A DNA stretch of 40,365 bases, taken from a virus. The stretch's first letter is position 1; each line of letters starts with the position of its first letter. Where the stretch lies: positions 1 through 40,365 of IMG/VR virus record IMGVR_UViG_3300044619_001998. One strand, 5' to 3'. The notes below the pieces were generated by a model. The model was not told where the DNA came from and made no database searches. It saw nothing but the letters and a program-made list of their open reading frames with translations. Shown in pieces: positions 1 through 9,133 of the stretch. Made by a program: the position numbers and the translations under genes.

Positions 1-2988
1 ACTGTAACCTCTTCTACAGGATCTACAGGAGTTTCAATTGGTGGAAACTGGAACACTCCTCAAACCTCAGGTGCTGGTCTTACAATCATTAGTCCAGCTA
101 ATGACATCGTTATTGATGTTAACCCAACAAATAATGGCACAGTTACACAAGTTGTAATGGGTGTATATGCTAAAAATGGCGATACACCAATTATCGTAAC
201 AAACACAGATGGAACCACAACCACAACGGTTATGGATAACAACGTCTCTCCTCAGCAACAGTCAGTTTCATATACATCCACTGAGACTGTAACTGGAACA
301 AATATTGATACTGTAACTATTGTAAAAGATGCTGACTACTACGTTGTTGATAATATTGTCATAACTAAGACATCTTCAGATCCTGCTTTAGTAGCAGCAG
401 CTGAGGCAGCAACTGCAGCTCTTGCTGCAGCACAGGCGGCTCACGACGCACAACTAGCAGTTCGTGATGCATCCCATGCAGCGTGGGGCGTAGCGCACGT
501 TGCTGCTAATGCTGCTCAGGCGACTCTTTCTACAGAACAAACAGCTCTTGCAACTCTACAAACAACACAAACTACTGCTCAAACAGCTGCAGCAACAGCC
601 GAGACAGTAGCTACAACTGCTATTACAACTGCCGTTGCATTAGTGGAGCCAGCAGTCACTGCTGTAGCAGAAGCAGTAGTTGCAGTTGCAGTAGCTCAGG
701 TAGTTGTTTCAGAAGCAGCAGTCGAAACTGTATCTAACACATTACAGACAGTAGTTACTTCATCAGATGCTCTTCCATTACAGAAACCAGAAATAATTGC
801 AGTAGTAGATGCTGCAGTCGATGCAGTAGTTGAGGCGCAAGAGGCAGTCGAGGCAGCCCAGACTGCTATGGAAACAGCCACAACTCTAGCTCAAACAGCT
901 CCTACAGTGGAAGCAGCAACAGAAGTAGTTGCAGATAAAACAGAAGTTTTACAAGAAGCACAAGAAGCAGTAGATGCTCAAGAAGTTGTTGTTGCTCAAG
1001 CAGTATCAGTAGAGGCCTCTGCTCAAGCAGTAGTAGATGCTGCCACAACTTCAGGACTAAAGGTTGAGGTTTACAACACTCAAGGGCAAAATGCTTCCCC
1101 AACTCTTCCTGCAAATGCAGTTCCTATTCACACTACTACAGATACAGATGGAATTAATGAGCAGTGGGGTAGTGGACCAATTGCTGGCTCTAATAGATCA
1201 GAAGATGTAATTGTTAAATACACAGGTAATTGGACTCCTCAAACTAGCGGAACTCAATACCTACACGCATCAGCAGACGATGGAACAAAACTTTATTTAG
1301 ATGGAGAGCTTGTTCTAAACGACTGGTATGACAAAGGTGGAGGCGGATCTACAGCAGACGTAGAGACCACAGCTGGAGTAGGTAAGGTTTTCGAGTTTTG
1401 GTATTACGAAAATGGTGGTGGCGCTGCGGTAGTTTTAATGCGCTATACAGATAGCGGCTGGGAAGTAATTCCTGGCTCTGAATTTAGTCAATCATCAGCT
1501 ACCTCTGAACAACTACAAACACTAGCAACTGCCGAAGCAACTGTTGAGGCAGAGCAAGATGAACTTGAGTTTTTAGAAGCAGAAGAAGATGCTGCTGCTG
1601 ATAATTTAGCCGATGCCCAAGCAGATTTACAAGATGCTGAAAATGCTGTAGAGGCAATGGAAACAGCAGTAGTTCTTGCCCAAATAGCAATTACAGAGAC
1701 AGTTGAAGCAATAGCAGCTGTACAGACTGCACAAACAGTTGTAGCGCAAGAGGTTATTCTTCAAAGCCCAATCGGGGCACCAAGTAATATTGTTGTTACG
1801 CAGTTAGAGAATGGTGATATTCAAGTTTCTTGGGATCCACCAACAGGCGTAGTTTCGCCAGAACGTTATGCAATCTCTTGGTCAGTTGGGGATAGTGGTT
1901 GGGGAGTAGCTACTGGCAATGCAGGAGATTCCAATGCTCTTAATACAAGTATTGTTCTTTCAGCATCTTTGTTTGAAAGCACTGGTGGATTAGACACTAC
2001 TTACCAAATTAGTGTTCGTTCAGATAATGATTCACTTGCTAAATATTCAGATGTAGTTGCTACTCAACTATTTATTTCTGATCCCACCCCGGCTCCAGAA
2101 CCTCAACCTGAGCCTCAGCCTGAACCAAATCCGACTCCTCAACCAGATCCAACTCCGACTCCTCCAACACCTGAGCCAACTCCCGAACCGCAGCCAGAAC
2201 CAACCCCAGAGCCACAGCCAGAACCCCAGCCAGAGCCAACACCCGAACCTTCACCTGAACCTACTCCAGAACCCGAACCACAACCCGAACCAGAACCAAC
2301 CCCAGAGCCAGAACCAGAACCACAGCCAGAACCTGAGCCAGAAGTAGAACCAGAGCCAGAACCAGAGCCAGAGGTAGAGCCTGAACCCGAAGTCGAGCCA
2401 GAGCCTGAAGTCGAGCCAGAACCTGAACCTGAAGTTTCCGAAGAAGAGTCATCTGACAATGATACTCCAGAAGAAGCAGTTGACTCTGCAGTTGAAGATG
2501 CTCAAGCAGACGGTGTCATAACTGAAGAAGAGAAAGAAGTCATTGCTACGGCACTTATTGAAGCAGCTGTAGATGGCGTTGTTTCTAGTGAAGCAATGGA
2601 AGAAGCTGGTCTTACATACGAAGATTTACCTCCAGAGACCCCAGTAGATGTGCGTACAGATGAAAGTGGCAATCCTGTAGTTATAACTGCGGAAGTTGCA
2701 GCAGCGCTAGAATTGTTCTCTGACCCAACTGAATTAGTCTCTGCGATATTTTCAGATCCGGGAGAAGCTCTACTAGCTCTTGCAAGCCTTGGAGCTGATA
2801 TGAGTGAAGAAGAACGTGAAGAAGCAGAGAAGATGGTTCTTACAGTTGTTGTGGTTGGACAGGCAGTTCAAACTGCTTTAGGAGCTGCAGCAGCTGCCGC
2901 TCAAACAGCCGCTTCAGTATCAACTGGATCTACATCATCTAGAGGTCCTAGAAGAGCTAGAGCAGTAAGAAGGAGGAGTAAAGAATGA
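1..2988 (+). CDS. Structural (tail/fibre-like) protein with PA14 and Fn3 domains, 5'-truncated by the window
   Basis: The frame is open from base 1, so the gene starts outside the window; 995 residues are visible. In order: a beta-rich Thr/Asn-rich segment (to about base 360), an Ala/Gln/Val-rich predicted coiled coil (about 379-1050), a PA14-like carbohydrate-binding domain (about 1057-1490, with the core [20 protein letters not shown]), a second acidic coiled coil (1495-1770), a fibronectin type III domain (about 1771-2070, with IQVSWDPP), a Pro/Glu/Gln stalk (2083-2436) and a helical acidic region ending in a short Arg-rich tail. Binding-type domains on long coiled coils and a rigid stalk suggest a virion appendage or surface protein; this is inference. 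No catalytic motif is visible. The stop overlaps the start of the next small membrane protein gene, indicating translational coupling. The exact role (minor tail, fibre or head decoration) cannot be told. Confidence 0.8.
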   Translation, partial: TVTSSTGSTGVSIGGNWNTPQTSGAGLTIISPANDIVIDVNPTNNGTVTQVVMGVYAKNGDTPIIVTNTDGTTTTTVMDNNVSPQQQSVSYTSTETVTGTNIDTVTIVKDADYYVVDNIVITKTSSDPALVAAAEAATAALAAAQAAHDAQLAVRDASHAAWGVAHVAANAAQATLSTEQTALATLQTTQTTAQTAAATAETVATTAITTAVALVEPAVTAVAEAVVAVAVAQVVVSEAAVETVSNTLQTVVTSSDALPLQKPEIIAVVDAAVDAVVEAQEAVEAAQTAMETATTLAQTAPTVEAATEVVADKTEVLQEAQEAVDAQEVVVAQAVSVEASAQAVVDAATTSGLKVEVYNTQGQNASPTLPANAVPIHTTTDTDGINEQWGSGPIAGSNRSEDVIVKYTGNWTPQTSGTQYLHASADDGTKLYLDGELVLNDWYDKGGGGSTADVETTAGVGKVFEFWYYENGGGAAVVLMRYTDSGWEVIPGSEFSQSSATSEQLQTLATAEATVEAEQDELEFLEAEEDAAADNLADAQADLQDAENAVEAMETAVVLAQIAITETVEAIAAVQTAQTVVAQEVILQSPIGAPSNIVVTQLENGDIQVSWDPPTGVVSPERYAISWSVGDSGWGVATGNAGDSNALNTSIVLSASLFESTGGLDTTYQISVRSDNDSLAKYSDVVATQLFISDPTPAPEPQPEPQPEPNPTPQPDPTPTPPTPEPTPEPQPEPTPEPQPEPQPEPTPEPSPEPTPEPEPQPEPEPTPEPEPEPQPEPEPEVEPEPEPEPEVEPEPEVEPEPEVEPEPEPEVSEEESSDNDTPEEAVDSAVEDAQADGVITEEEKEVIATALIEAAVDGVVSSEAMEEAGLTYEDLPPETPVDVRTDESGNPVVITAEVAAALELFSDPTELVSAIFSDPGEALLALASLGADMSEEEREEAEKMVLTVVVVGQAVQTALGAAAAAAQTAASVSTGSTSSRGPRRARAVRRRSKE
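2083..2436 (+). repeat. Pro-Glu/Pro-Gln coding repeat (rigid stalk)
   Basis: Degenerate repeats of codon pairs encode runs such as [16 protein letters not shown] and PEPEVEPE. Synonymous variation between units (CCA/CCT/CCC, GAA/GAG) suggests selection for the peptide rather than very recent slippage. Alternating Pro-Glu usually forms an extended stiff linker. The opposite strand shows a Gly-Ser open frame only as a by-product. Confidence 0.8.
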
Positions 2989-3158
2989 AAGACTTCCTAA
3001 GAGATGTCTTGGATCAGGTCTGGACCCTGCTAGGCATGTTTATTGCTTGGCTAGTCCTTGACGGGTCTGCAAAGACTGTCGTAGGCTGGGCTATCGTCTT
3101 TTCTATGGTGGTTTGGTGGGCTACATACCCAATCCGAAACTCCAGAGACGACGAATAA
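2985..3158 (+). CDS. Small two-helix membrane protein, holin candidate
   Basis: A 57-residue ORF whose ATG lies inside the stop of the preceding gene (ATGA overlap), with a strong AAGGAGGAG ribosome site at about 2970-2978. Two hydrophobic stretches are visible: residues 12-25 ([14 protein letters not shown]) and 31-48 ([18 protein letters not shown]), separated by a short DGSAK turn and followed by a charged tail (RNSRDDE). Size, two membrane segments and a charged C-terminus are typical of small phage holins and of small membrane proteins beside actinophage structural genes. No endolysin lies next to it, so holin is only a suggestion. Confidence 0.7.
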   Translation: MKDFLRDVLDQVWTLLGMFIAWLVLDGSAKTVVGWAIVFSMVVWWATYPIRNSRDDE

Positions 3159-3165
3159 CCCTCAC

Positions 3166-3195
3166 TTGACTTTTTAATATAAATGCCTCTAGAAT
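3166..3195 (+). promoter_or_regulatory. Sigma70-like promoter upstream of the terminase genes
   Basis: TTGACT at 3166-3171 and TAGAAT at 3190-3195, spaced 18 bases, lie in the only real gap before the terminase pair. The start codon at 3233 follows a GGAG at 3224-3227. Five of six bases match consensus in each box, making this one of the best promoter candidates in the window. Confidence 0.6.
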
Positions 3196-3232
3196 AGACT
3201 CTGACACACGCCAGAGACATACTGGAGACATA

Positions 3233-3691
3233 ATGAATGCTGAACTAGTTCAAGAATATAAAACAAAGATTCAACCAATCTTGCCATTAGCTAAAAAAGC
3301 TTTTGGATCAAGAAATCAAGAAACTCCTGCTCACGATGCAAGTCGTGAATATACACGTCTTCTTATTGAATTCCATAAGCGTGGAGGAAGTCTTCCACAA
3401 CTAGCAAAAGCTTTAAAAGTTGCATACGCAGGTGTTCGTCGCCGAGTTGTTATGGATGATGTTGCAGTTGCTAGCATTAAACCAACAGTCCGTGCAAGTA
3501 AAGAAGATGTAGAACGCTCAGCAACAAGAGTCTTAAAGGCTAAGGAAAAAAGCGTAGATGACTATCACGATCAACTTGCTAAGGAATATCAAGCAGGAAT
3601 TTCCCTTTCAAATCTTGCAAAAGCAATGGGTCTAAGTTCGGCTGCACCTCTATACTATGGAGTACAGAGAAGTCTTCAGCGAACAAAGTAG
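3233..3691 (+). CDS. Putative terminase small subunit / tandem helix-turn-helix DNA-binding protein
   Basis: A 152-residue protein immediately upstream (6 bases) of the terminase large subunit, the usual place for the small subunit that recognises the packaging site. The sequence has two similar segments: residues 39-72 (Y-x-RLL-x-EF ... GGSLPQLAKALKV) and 110-148 (Y-x-DQLAKEY ... GISLSNLAKAMGL). Each looks like a helix-turn-helix unit with a G-x-SL-x-x-LAKA core, joined by a charged helix. DNA binding follows from these motifs; the packaging role follows only from position. It could instead be a regulator. It is preceded by a good promoter and a GGAG ribosome site. Confidence 0.6.
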   Translation: MNAELVQEYKTKIQPILPLAKKAFGSRNQETPAHDASREYTRLLIEFHKRGGSLPQLAKALKVAYAGVRRRVVMDDVAVASIKPTVRASKEDVERSATRVLKAKEKSVDDYHDQLAKEYQAGISLSNLAKAMGLSSAAPLYYGVQRSLQRTK

Positions 3692-3697
3692 GGTCTA

Positions 3698-5107
3698 ATG
3701 GGCGAGAGCATGATGGAGCGGATTGTAAAGCTGCCTCCAGATTTAAAACAAGAAGCTCTAGCCAAACTAGATCCTGAAATTGTTAACTGGCAATGGAGTC
3801 TTTGGGGTAGACCAGAGCAACTTGCGCCTGTAGGCGATTGGAATATTTGGGTGTACCTTGCAGGTCGTGGTGCGGGAAAAACCCGCGCTGCGGCTGAATG
3901 GGTGCGTGAAGAAGCAAGATACACAAATACAGGTCAACGACGTTTTGCATTAGTTGCTCGTACTGCAGCAGATGTGCGTGACGTTATTGTTGAAGGTGAA
4001 TCAGGAATTATGAATGTGACGCCTCCAAGTGAGCGTCCACTATATGAACCATCAAAGCGCCGACTTACTTGGCCTAATGGAAATACAGCAACTTGCTTTA
4101 CAGCAGATGAACCTGACTCACTTCGTGGTCCTCAATTTACACATGCGTGGGGTGACGAGGTAGCAGCATGGAGACAGACTCCAGATGCTGCAGGTATGAC
4201 CGCATTTGATAACTTGCGTGTTGGAACTCGTCTTGGAGCAAATCCAAAGATTATGGTAACTACAACACCAAAGCGTGTACCGCTTTTATATCAACTTTTA
4301 AAAGAAGCAGAAAAAGGAAACAAAGTAGTTTTTACTAGAGGATCCACTTTAGATAACCGAGGAAACTTAAGTCAAACATATCTTGACACAATTGTTGGAG
4401 TATATGAAGGAACTCGATTAGCCCAACAGGAACTTTATGGAGAGATGCTTTCAGATGTTGAAGGAGCTCTTTGGACAATTGAAATGATTGAAGCTTCACG
4501 GCATGGAGTTCTCCCACCTTCTACTCCTTTACGAATTATTGGAGTTGACCCATCTGTTGCAGAAAATCCAAGAGATGCGTGTGGAATTATTGTTTGTGCA
4601 TCAACTGCAGATAGGGATTTGTACAAGCGTCATGCATGGATTTTAGAAGATGCAACAGTTCATGGTTCACCAGAGATGTGGGCAAATAAAGTAGTTGAAA
4701 TGGCAAGACGCTGGGGAGCTCCAGTTGTTGCTGAAGTAAACCAAGGTGGAGCACTAGTTCGTAATGCTATTAATGCAATTGACCCTAATGTTAAAGTTTT
4801 AGAAGTTCATTCCAAGCATGGTAAAGCTTTGCGTGCTGAGCCTACAGTTTTAGCTTATGAGCAAGGTAGAGTTCATCATCTTGGTTACTTAACAGATCTT
4901 GAAAGTCAAATGACACAGTGGATTCCAGGAGAAGGAAAATCTCCAGACCGTGTGGATGCATTAGTACACGCACTTACCGCATTAATGATTAAACCACCTG
5001 AAGGTTTTGTAGGTGGCCGCATAACAGCAAAGTCACCATCTGCAAGACGACTACCACCATTTAGAGGTGGAAGTGGTGGAGCTAGAGTCTTTAGTCCTAA
5101 AGGCTAG
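3698..5107 (+). CDS. terL: Terminase large subunit (TerL), packaging ATPase and nuclease
   Basis: A 469-residue protein of normal TerL length. ATPase: Walker A at residues 56-62 (GRGAGKT), Walker B ending D153-E154 (HAWGDE), and coupling motif at 187-192 (VTTTPK). Nuclease (RNase H-like) acidic residues: D284 in GVDPS, E346 in VAEVN and D417/D420 in SPDRVDAL. All expected catalytic residues are present, so the enzyme looks intact: it pumps DNA into proheads and cuts concatemers. An in-frame ATG pair at residues 5-6 is an alternative start; the first ATG follows a weak AGGG. The stop overlaps the stop of the convergent SNase gene, leaving no room for a terminator. Confidence 0.96.
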   Translation: MGESMMERIVKLPPDLKQEALAKLDPEIVNWQWSLWGRPEQLAPVGDWNIWVYLAGRGAGKTRAAAEWVREEARYTNTGQRRFALVARTAADVRDVIVEGESGIMNVTPPSERPLYEPSKRRLTWPNGNTATCFTADEPDSLRGPQFTHAWGDEVAAWRQTPDAAGMTAFDNLRVGTRLGANPKIMVTTTPKRVPLLYQLLKEAEKGNKVVFTRGSTLDNRGNLSQTYLDTIVGVYEGTRLAQQELYGEMLSDVEGALWTIEMIEASRHGVLPPSTPLRIIGVDPSVAENPRDACGIIVCASTADRDLYKRHAWILEDATVHGSPEMWANKVVEMARRWGAPVVAEVNQGGALVRNAINAIDPNVKVLEVHSKHGKALRAEPTVLAYEQGRVHHLGYLTDLESQMTQWIPGEGKSPDRVDALVHALTALMIKPPEGFVGGRITAKSPSARRLPPFRGGSGGARVFSPKG

Positions 5108-5508
5108 TTAGATAACTTTCTTTTAGCTGCAAGCTCTTCAAAGTTTTTAACTTTTGTATCTCCTAGATATCCCCAAGCATATCCATCTGCAACAAGAGCT
5201 TCGTTAACAGATTTTTCTGCACCGTTTACAAATAGCCAACCAAGAATACGTCCATACTTTTCAGAGCTGTCTGGAAGTTCAGTTCTAATAACAACTAGCT
5301 CAGCTTTACTAAGCACATCTTTAAGACGTTGTTTTGATTCAAGACCAAGAGCTTTTTCCATTTTATCTTTGGTTCGTGACTCTGGAGTATCAATTCCAGC
5401 AAGACGAACTCTCTGAGAGTAAGAAATATTAAAGCCTAAATCAAGCTCAACATCAATGGTGTCGCCATCAACAACGTTAGTAACCTTTTTTACACGATAT
5501 TCATACAT
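5104..5508 (-). CDS. Staphylococcal-nuclease-like (SNase/thermonuclease) protein
   Basis: A 134-residue protein covering one SNase OB-fold domain. Visible motifs are VVDGDT (12-17), RVRLAGIDTPE (33-43) and KYGR (84-87). The catalytic set of staphylococcal nuclease is matched by R35, E43 and R87, with D40 conserved and D19/E21 near the calcium-ligand position. No signal peptide is seen, so it should act in the host cytoplasm. It lies 34 bases downstream of the primase gene on the same strand and is probably co-transcribed with it. Possible jobs are degrading host nucleic acid or processing DNA during replication; which one is not shown by sequence. Confidence 0.9.
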   Translation of the reverse strand: MYEYRVKKVTNVVDGDTIDVELDLGFNISYSQRVRLAGIDTPESRTKDKMEKALGLESKQRLKDVLSKAELVVIRTELPDSSEKYGRILGWLFVNGAEKSVNEALVADGYAWGYLGDTKVKNFEELAAKRKLSN

Positions 5509-5542
5509 ACCATCTAAGGTATCGTATTTTTAAATAGGTGAT

Positions 5543-8164
5543 TTAAAAGGTTCTAGCTACCCTAGTTAAACCACTCCAGTCAGTATCCCCATTAATAGGT
5601 ACAGGTCTTGGAGCTATTTGAATTCCAAAGACAGTGGCTTTTGCTCCACTACCTTCAATCTTGTAACTACGCTCACGCATTTTACGGTCAAAAGCAATTT
5701 GAGTCATAGGGCGTTCTCCACGATCCTCGCTCCATGTACGGTATTGAAGGAACAATTGCTTAACAGTACAGTTTGCACCTTCAGATATAAGTGTTTCTTC
5801 TTCAAGAAATAGAGCAAGTCTGTCTTCGTTCTTACGATACATATCAGCTGCTTCTGAAACAACTTTGCACCAACCAAGACCATCTCTGTTCGCACTTCCA
5901 AGCACTTTAATTGCACCTTCAACTGCCCAAGATAAAACTGCTGGAAGAGCACCATCTGGATCAAAAATGTATTCCTTAAGTCCAGGATCTGCCTTCTCAG
6001 GAGTCTTAAGCATAGGAATTGGTCGAATACGACGCCACATAGCATCATCAGTAATAATTGGTCTGTGGTTAGTTGTAATCCAAAGCTTTGCTTGTGATTG
6101 GAACGTAAATGGCTTTTCTCCTGGTGAACGAGCAGAAATTTCAGATGAACCAGTTAACTTCTTAACAGAGTTTTCTTTAATACGTTCGTTATCTGGAAGC
6201 TCATCTACCCAAACCATTCTGCGCCCACGCATTTCAGCCCAGTGATAAAGATCTGTGCTTCGAGAAGATCCTCCATCTAAAGCTAAAACGCTTGAGTCAA
6301 GAGGAAATGCATACTGACTACTTCCTAAACATTTAACAATTGCTTCTACTAAAGTATTTTTACCAGAACCAGCAGGTCCATAAACTAAGAAAAGAATGTC
6401 ATAACGACTTAAACCAGTTAACGAATAACCAGCAGCACGTTGAATCCAGTCTTGAAACTCTTTATCTCCATCTGTTGCAAAATCTAGGAATTGCTGCCAT
6501 CGCATGTTGGTCATTCCTCGTGTATATGAAACTGGAGCACGTTTGGTTATATATAAATCTGGACGACCCTGCAATAACTCACCTGTTCGCAAATCAACTA
6601 CACCATTATTTACACCAATAAGATAAGGATCTTGGTCCCATTTGGCTATGTCGACTCTAACTCGTGGATCTGAGTTTGCATTACTAATTGCACTTTTAAG
6701 TCTTGCTTCAGATTTTGCTTGTGCAGCCCACGAAACAACTTTTTGTTGATCAGCTGGGTCATCATGTTTTGCTACTTCTGTAGCAATTAAAGCACCAAGT
6801 TTTTTAGAAGTTTCTTGTATGTGTAAAGACTCTACATCTGGCTTCCAATAACCATTACTCCATACAAACCAACCAAGACTTGGTGTGTAGCGAAGCGCTT
6901 GACCAAACGAGTCAACTAAACGACGACCATTACCTGTATCGGAAAGAGTTCTTCCTTTCCAATTAGGACCTTTATCTTCTTCGCCAAGAGCATCCTGATC
7001 TGAAACAGTTCCCATTGCTTTATTAGATGAAGCTTCTTCTAAGGACATACCGCTATTTATGTTTTCAGAAACATTGCCACCAATAGTTCCTGGCAAGTTG
7101 TAGTCATCAAAATTATTTAAAGGTTGAACTACTCCAAGCATTGGTTGAAGTTGTTCCGAATTATCATTTAAAGTCTTACGAGTATTTTCAACCATGTTTT
7201 GTGCATACTGAGAAGCACCTGGCCAAATTTTATCAATAATAGGATTTTCATCAACAAACTTAATTGCACGTCTTGTATGCATAAGAAGACCATTCTGACC
7301 TTCTAACGGCATTGGAGGTTTTACTTTTTCTGCGTTAAATCTAATCATTAAAGTTTCAACGGCAAGACGCTGAGCCTCTGTTTTTGTTCCAAATTTATTA
7401 GCAAGAGCACAAGCAAGCTTGTGAAGCATTACCGCTCTTTCACCTTCTATAAGACCTTCTTCTAGAATTTTGTCAATATCTAGACCCATACCTTTAACTG
7501 AATCCCAATCGGCAGATTCGTATGAGGTATCTCCAACCATATATTTTTGTCGTTTACGAAGAGCTTTTAATAAATCTTCTGGAGCTTCAGCAATCGGCAT
7601 GTTCCAAGGTTCTTTACCTTCTACCCATTCATAAGTTACTCCAGAAAAATGTCTTGAAGGAGGAATTAATACATATCCGTTGTGCTTTATGTCAATACCT
7701 TTAAAACCAAGTTTAGAAAGATTTCCAATTAAGTCTTCATTAATTTCACACTTGTAGTAAAGATGACGACCACGAATTATTTTTCCATTAATTTCATACT
7801 GACCTGTAATTGCTTCTGCAGTAGGAGGAAGAGCTCCTTCTACATACGCTTCAAATTTTTCAAAAGAATCTTCTCCACCAGAACGTGGATCAATATCAAT
7901 TACAAAAAACCCAGAAGTTTTACAATTAACGCCAACGTTATATTCAGGATTAGATTCCCACCAAGAATTTAGTTTTGCTAAATCAGAAGTTGATTCCCTG
8001 TTCCATGCATTTATAGCTGGATGTTTTCCAATGTCTTTTGACTCTTCATGCTTTTGACCGCAAGTACAACGACCTTCAACAATTCCATGACATGGAAGAA
8101 TTTGCCATCCTTGAGATGAATACCAATGCACTGCCTTTTGGAACCGTTCAGACCCAGTCGTCAC
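5543..8164 (-). CDS. Bifunctional primase-polymerase / D5-type superfamily 3 helicase
   Basis: An 873-residue replication protein. The N-terminal Prim-Pol domain (about 1-200) has a Cys/His cluster (C25, H26, C33, C35, H39, then GKHP), the metal-binding D90-x-D92 in VIDIDP, H134 in GRHLYYK and D158 in GIDIK. A D5-type N-terminal region begins near residue 415 (GRRLVDSFGQALRY). The helicase core has Walker A at about 594-602 (GPAGSGKNT), Walker B near 650 (MVWVDELPD), and a sensor/arginine-finger stretch (WITTNHRP ... WRRIRPIP). It should prime and unwind phage DNA. The start is GTG with an AAGGGAGAG ribosome site about 7 bases upstream. The gene faces away from the downstream membrane protein gene. 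Confidence 0.93.
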   Translation of the reverse strand: MTTGSERFQKAVHWYSSQGWQILPCHGIVEGRCTCGQKHEESKDIGKHPAINAWNRESTSDLAKLNSWWESNPEYNVGVNCKTSGFFVIDIDPRSGGEDSFEKFEAYVEGALPPTAEAITGQYEINGKIIRGRHLYYKCEINEDLIGNLSKLGFKGIDIKHNGYVLIPPSRHFSGVTYEWVEGKEPWNMPIAEAPEDLLKALRKRQKYMVGDTSYESADWDSVKGMGLDIDKILEEGLIEGERAVMLHKLACALANKFGTKTEAQRLAVETLMIRFNAEKVKPPMPLEGQNGLLMHTRRAIKFVDENPIIDKIWPGASQYAQNMVENTRKTLNDNSEQLQPMLGVVQPLNNFDDYNLPGTIGGNVSENINSGMSLEEASSNKAMGTVSDQDALGEEDKGPNWKGRTLSDTGNGRRLVDSFGQALRYTPSLGWFVWSNGYWKPDVESLHIQETSKKLGALIATEVAKHDDPADQQKVVSWAAQAKSEARLKSAISNANSDPRVRVDIAKWDQDPYLIGVNNGVVDLRTGELLQGRPDLYITKRAPVSYTRGMTNMRWQQFLDFATDGDKEFQDWIQRAAGYSLTGLSRYDILFLVYGPAGSGKNTLVEAIVKCLGSSQYAFPLDSSVLALDGGSSRSTDLYHWAEMRGRRMVWVDELPDNERIKENSVKKLTGSSEISARSPGEKPFTFQSQAKLWITTNHRPIITDDAMWRRIRPIPMLKTPEKADPGLKEYIFDPDGALPAVLSWAVEGAIKVLGSANRDGLGWCKVVSEAADMYRKNEDRLALFLEEETLISEGANCTVKQLFLQYRTWSEDRGERPMTQIAFDRKMRERSYKIEGSGAKATVFGIQIAPRPVPINGDTDWSGLTRVARTF

Positions 8165-8352
8165 TAAATCTCTCCCTTCTTATTTTTGGTAACCCTACCA
8201 ATAGAGCCAGTCAAAAGAAAGGACCCTTAATTTGGAATATTTGGCGTGTCCCCTAAGTGTACCTTGTTTGTAAAATAATTACTAAAGACGCCCCAGAGCG
8301 TATATAATTGAGCATAGTCCTATAAAGGATAATCACATTTAGGAGTTTTGTA
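8165..8352. promoter_or_regulatory. Divergent intergenic control region
   Basis: This 188-base gap is the longest non-coding stretch in the window and separates leftward replication genes from rightward genes. Leftward: TTGACT reads on the minus strand at 8214-8209, with no good -10 box 17 bases on (TACCAA at 8191-8186). Rightward: TATAAT at 8303-8308 with at best a weak TTACTA (8279-8284) as -35, then AGGAG before the ATG at 8353. The element GTAACCCTACCA at 8189-8200 recurs inverted at 8753-8764 and may be an operator. Promoter calls are tentative. Confidence 0.4.
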
Positions 8353-8676
8353 ATGTCTGATATGTCAATACTATCTACCACCCTTTTTGTGATAGGTGCA
8401 GTTACAGGAATTAGTGCTTTTATGTTTAGCATGTATAAAGTTGCTAAAAGGATAGATCAAGCAATAGGCGTAGACGCCGATGGTAAGACACTTTCTGATC
8501 GAATGTCAAGGGTGGAACATCAACTTTGGGAAAATGGCGGAGATTCACTAAAAGATCAAGTCAACTCAATCGCAAGTTCCCAAACAGAAATTAGAGCCGA
8601 AATGGGTATTATAAAAGATTTACTTATTGGGACAATAGAAAAACCAAAAAAAGCAAGGGTTAGAAAAGCTTCGTAA
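8353..8676 (+). CDS. Single-pass membrane protein with C-terminal coiled coil (possible holin or lysis accessory)
   Basis: A 107-residue protein. Residues 6-27 (ILSTTLFVIGAVTGISAFMFSM) form one N-terminal hydrophobic helix, followed by a Lys/Arg/Asp-rich amphipathic region with heptad-like spacing and a basic tail (KPKKARVRKAS). The motif WENGGDSLKDQVN resembles the NGG-S-L-x-D stretch seen in small actinophage membrane proteins often annotated as holin-like, though that annotation is weakly supported in general. AGGAG lies 9 bases upstream. A cell-envelope role is likely; lysis is only one possibility. Confidence 0.7.
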   Translation: MSDMSILSTTLFVIGAVTGISAFMFSMYKVAKRIDQAIGVDADGKTLSDRMSRVEHQLWENGGDSLKDQVNSIASSQTEIRAEMGIIKDLLIGTIEKPKKARVRKAS

Positions 8677-8752
8677 TAATAAATTTTAAAGCAGTTTTAT
8701 ATAATGACACGACACGCCGTATTAGACTATGTAAATATTTTTATCTTTTAAA

Positions 8753-8764
8753 TGGTAGGGTTAC
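8753..8764 (+). promoter_or_regulatory. Candidate operator half of a repeated 12-mer (TGGTAGGGTTAC)
   Basis: TGGTAGGGTTAC occurs here and, on the minus strand, at 8200-8189. It is nearly palindromic (GGTA-GGGT-TAC) and both copies sit in gaps upstream of phage genes. A further palindrome-like stretch, TTACCTGTTAGGTTAA, follows at about 8774-8789. A binding site for a phage or host regulator is possible. Confidence 0.3.
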
Positions 8765-8833
8765 TTGCTAGATTACCTGTTAGGTTAAGTTTTACTTTAG
8801 GGTTTTCTATTTACTCAATTGAAGGGATAAAAA

Positions 8834-9133
8834 GTGAGTCTTGCAGAAAAACTTAAAGAAGCAACTCGCACTGGCCCAGGACTGCCTTGCGGAGTATCAG
8901 TTTTATTAGAGAGTTTAGAGGGAGAAGATAAAAAAGCTTTAGAGCTTATTTTTGCTACTAAGTCCGTTAGAGGAACAGTTCCCAATACAAAGATCCACAA
9001 AATTCTTATAAGCGAAGGATATGATATTGCCTTTGCTTCTATTAGACTTCATAGAGGTCAAAGGTGTAGATGCTTTACAGGAGCAGACGGGCTCCTAAGA
9101 AAAAGCTCTAATAAAATAACAGAGGCATCCTAA
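8834..9133 (+). CDS. Small helix-turn-helix-like protein of the actinophage phosphoesterase cassette
   Basis: A 99-residue protein starting at GTG with AAGGGA upstream. Its layout, an N-terminal SLAEKLKEATR helix, a PCGVSVLLESL segment, a central helical region (TKIHKILISEGYDIAFASI) and a C-terminal LHRGQRCRC Cys/His motif, matches small DNA-binding proteins often found just before a metallophosphoesterase in actinophages. Its stop overlaps the ATG of the phosphoesterase by one base, so the two are coupled. The Cys/His residues may bind zinc. Function (regulator or DNA-end binding) is not established. Confidence 0.6.
   Translation: MSLAEKLKEATRTGPGLPCGVSVLLESLEGEDKKALELIFATKSVRGTVPNTKIHKILISEGYDIAFASIRLHRGQRCRCFTGADGLLRKSSNKITEAS

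Noticed and set aside
2139-2459. Minus-strand Gly-Ser repeat frame
   Set aside because: Exact by-product of the Pro-Glu codon repeat on the plus strand.
5618-8256. Several plus-strand ORFs opposite the primase gene
   Set aside because: They lie within a gene with complete Prim-Pol and helicase motifs and show no domain signs of their own.
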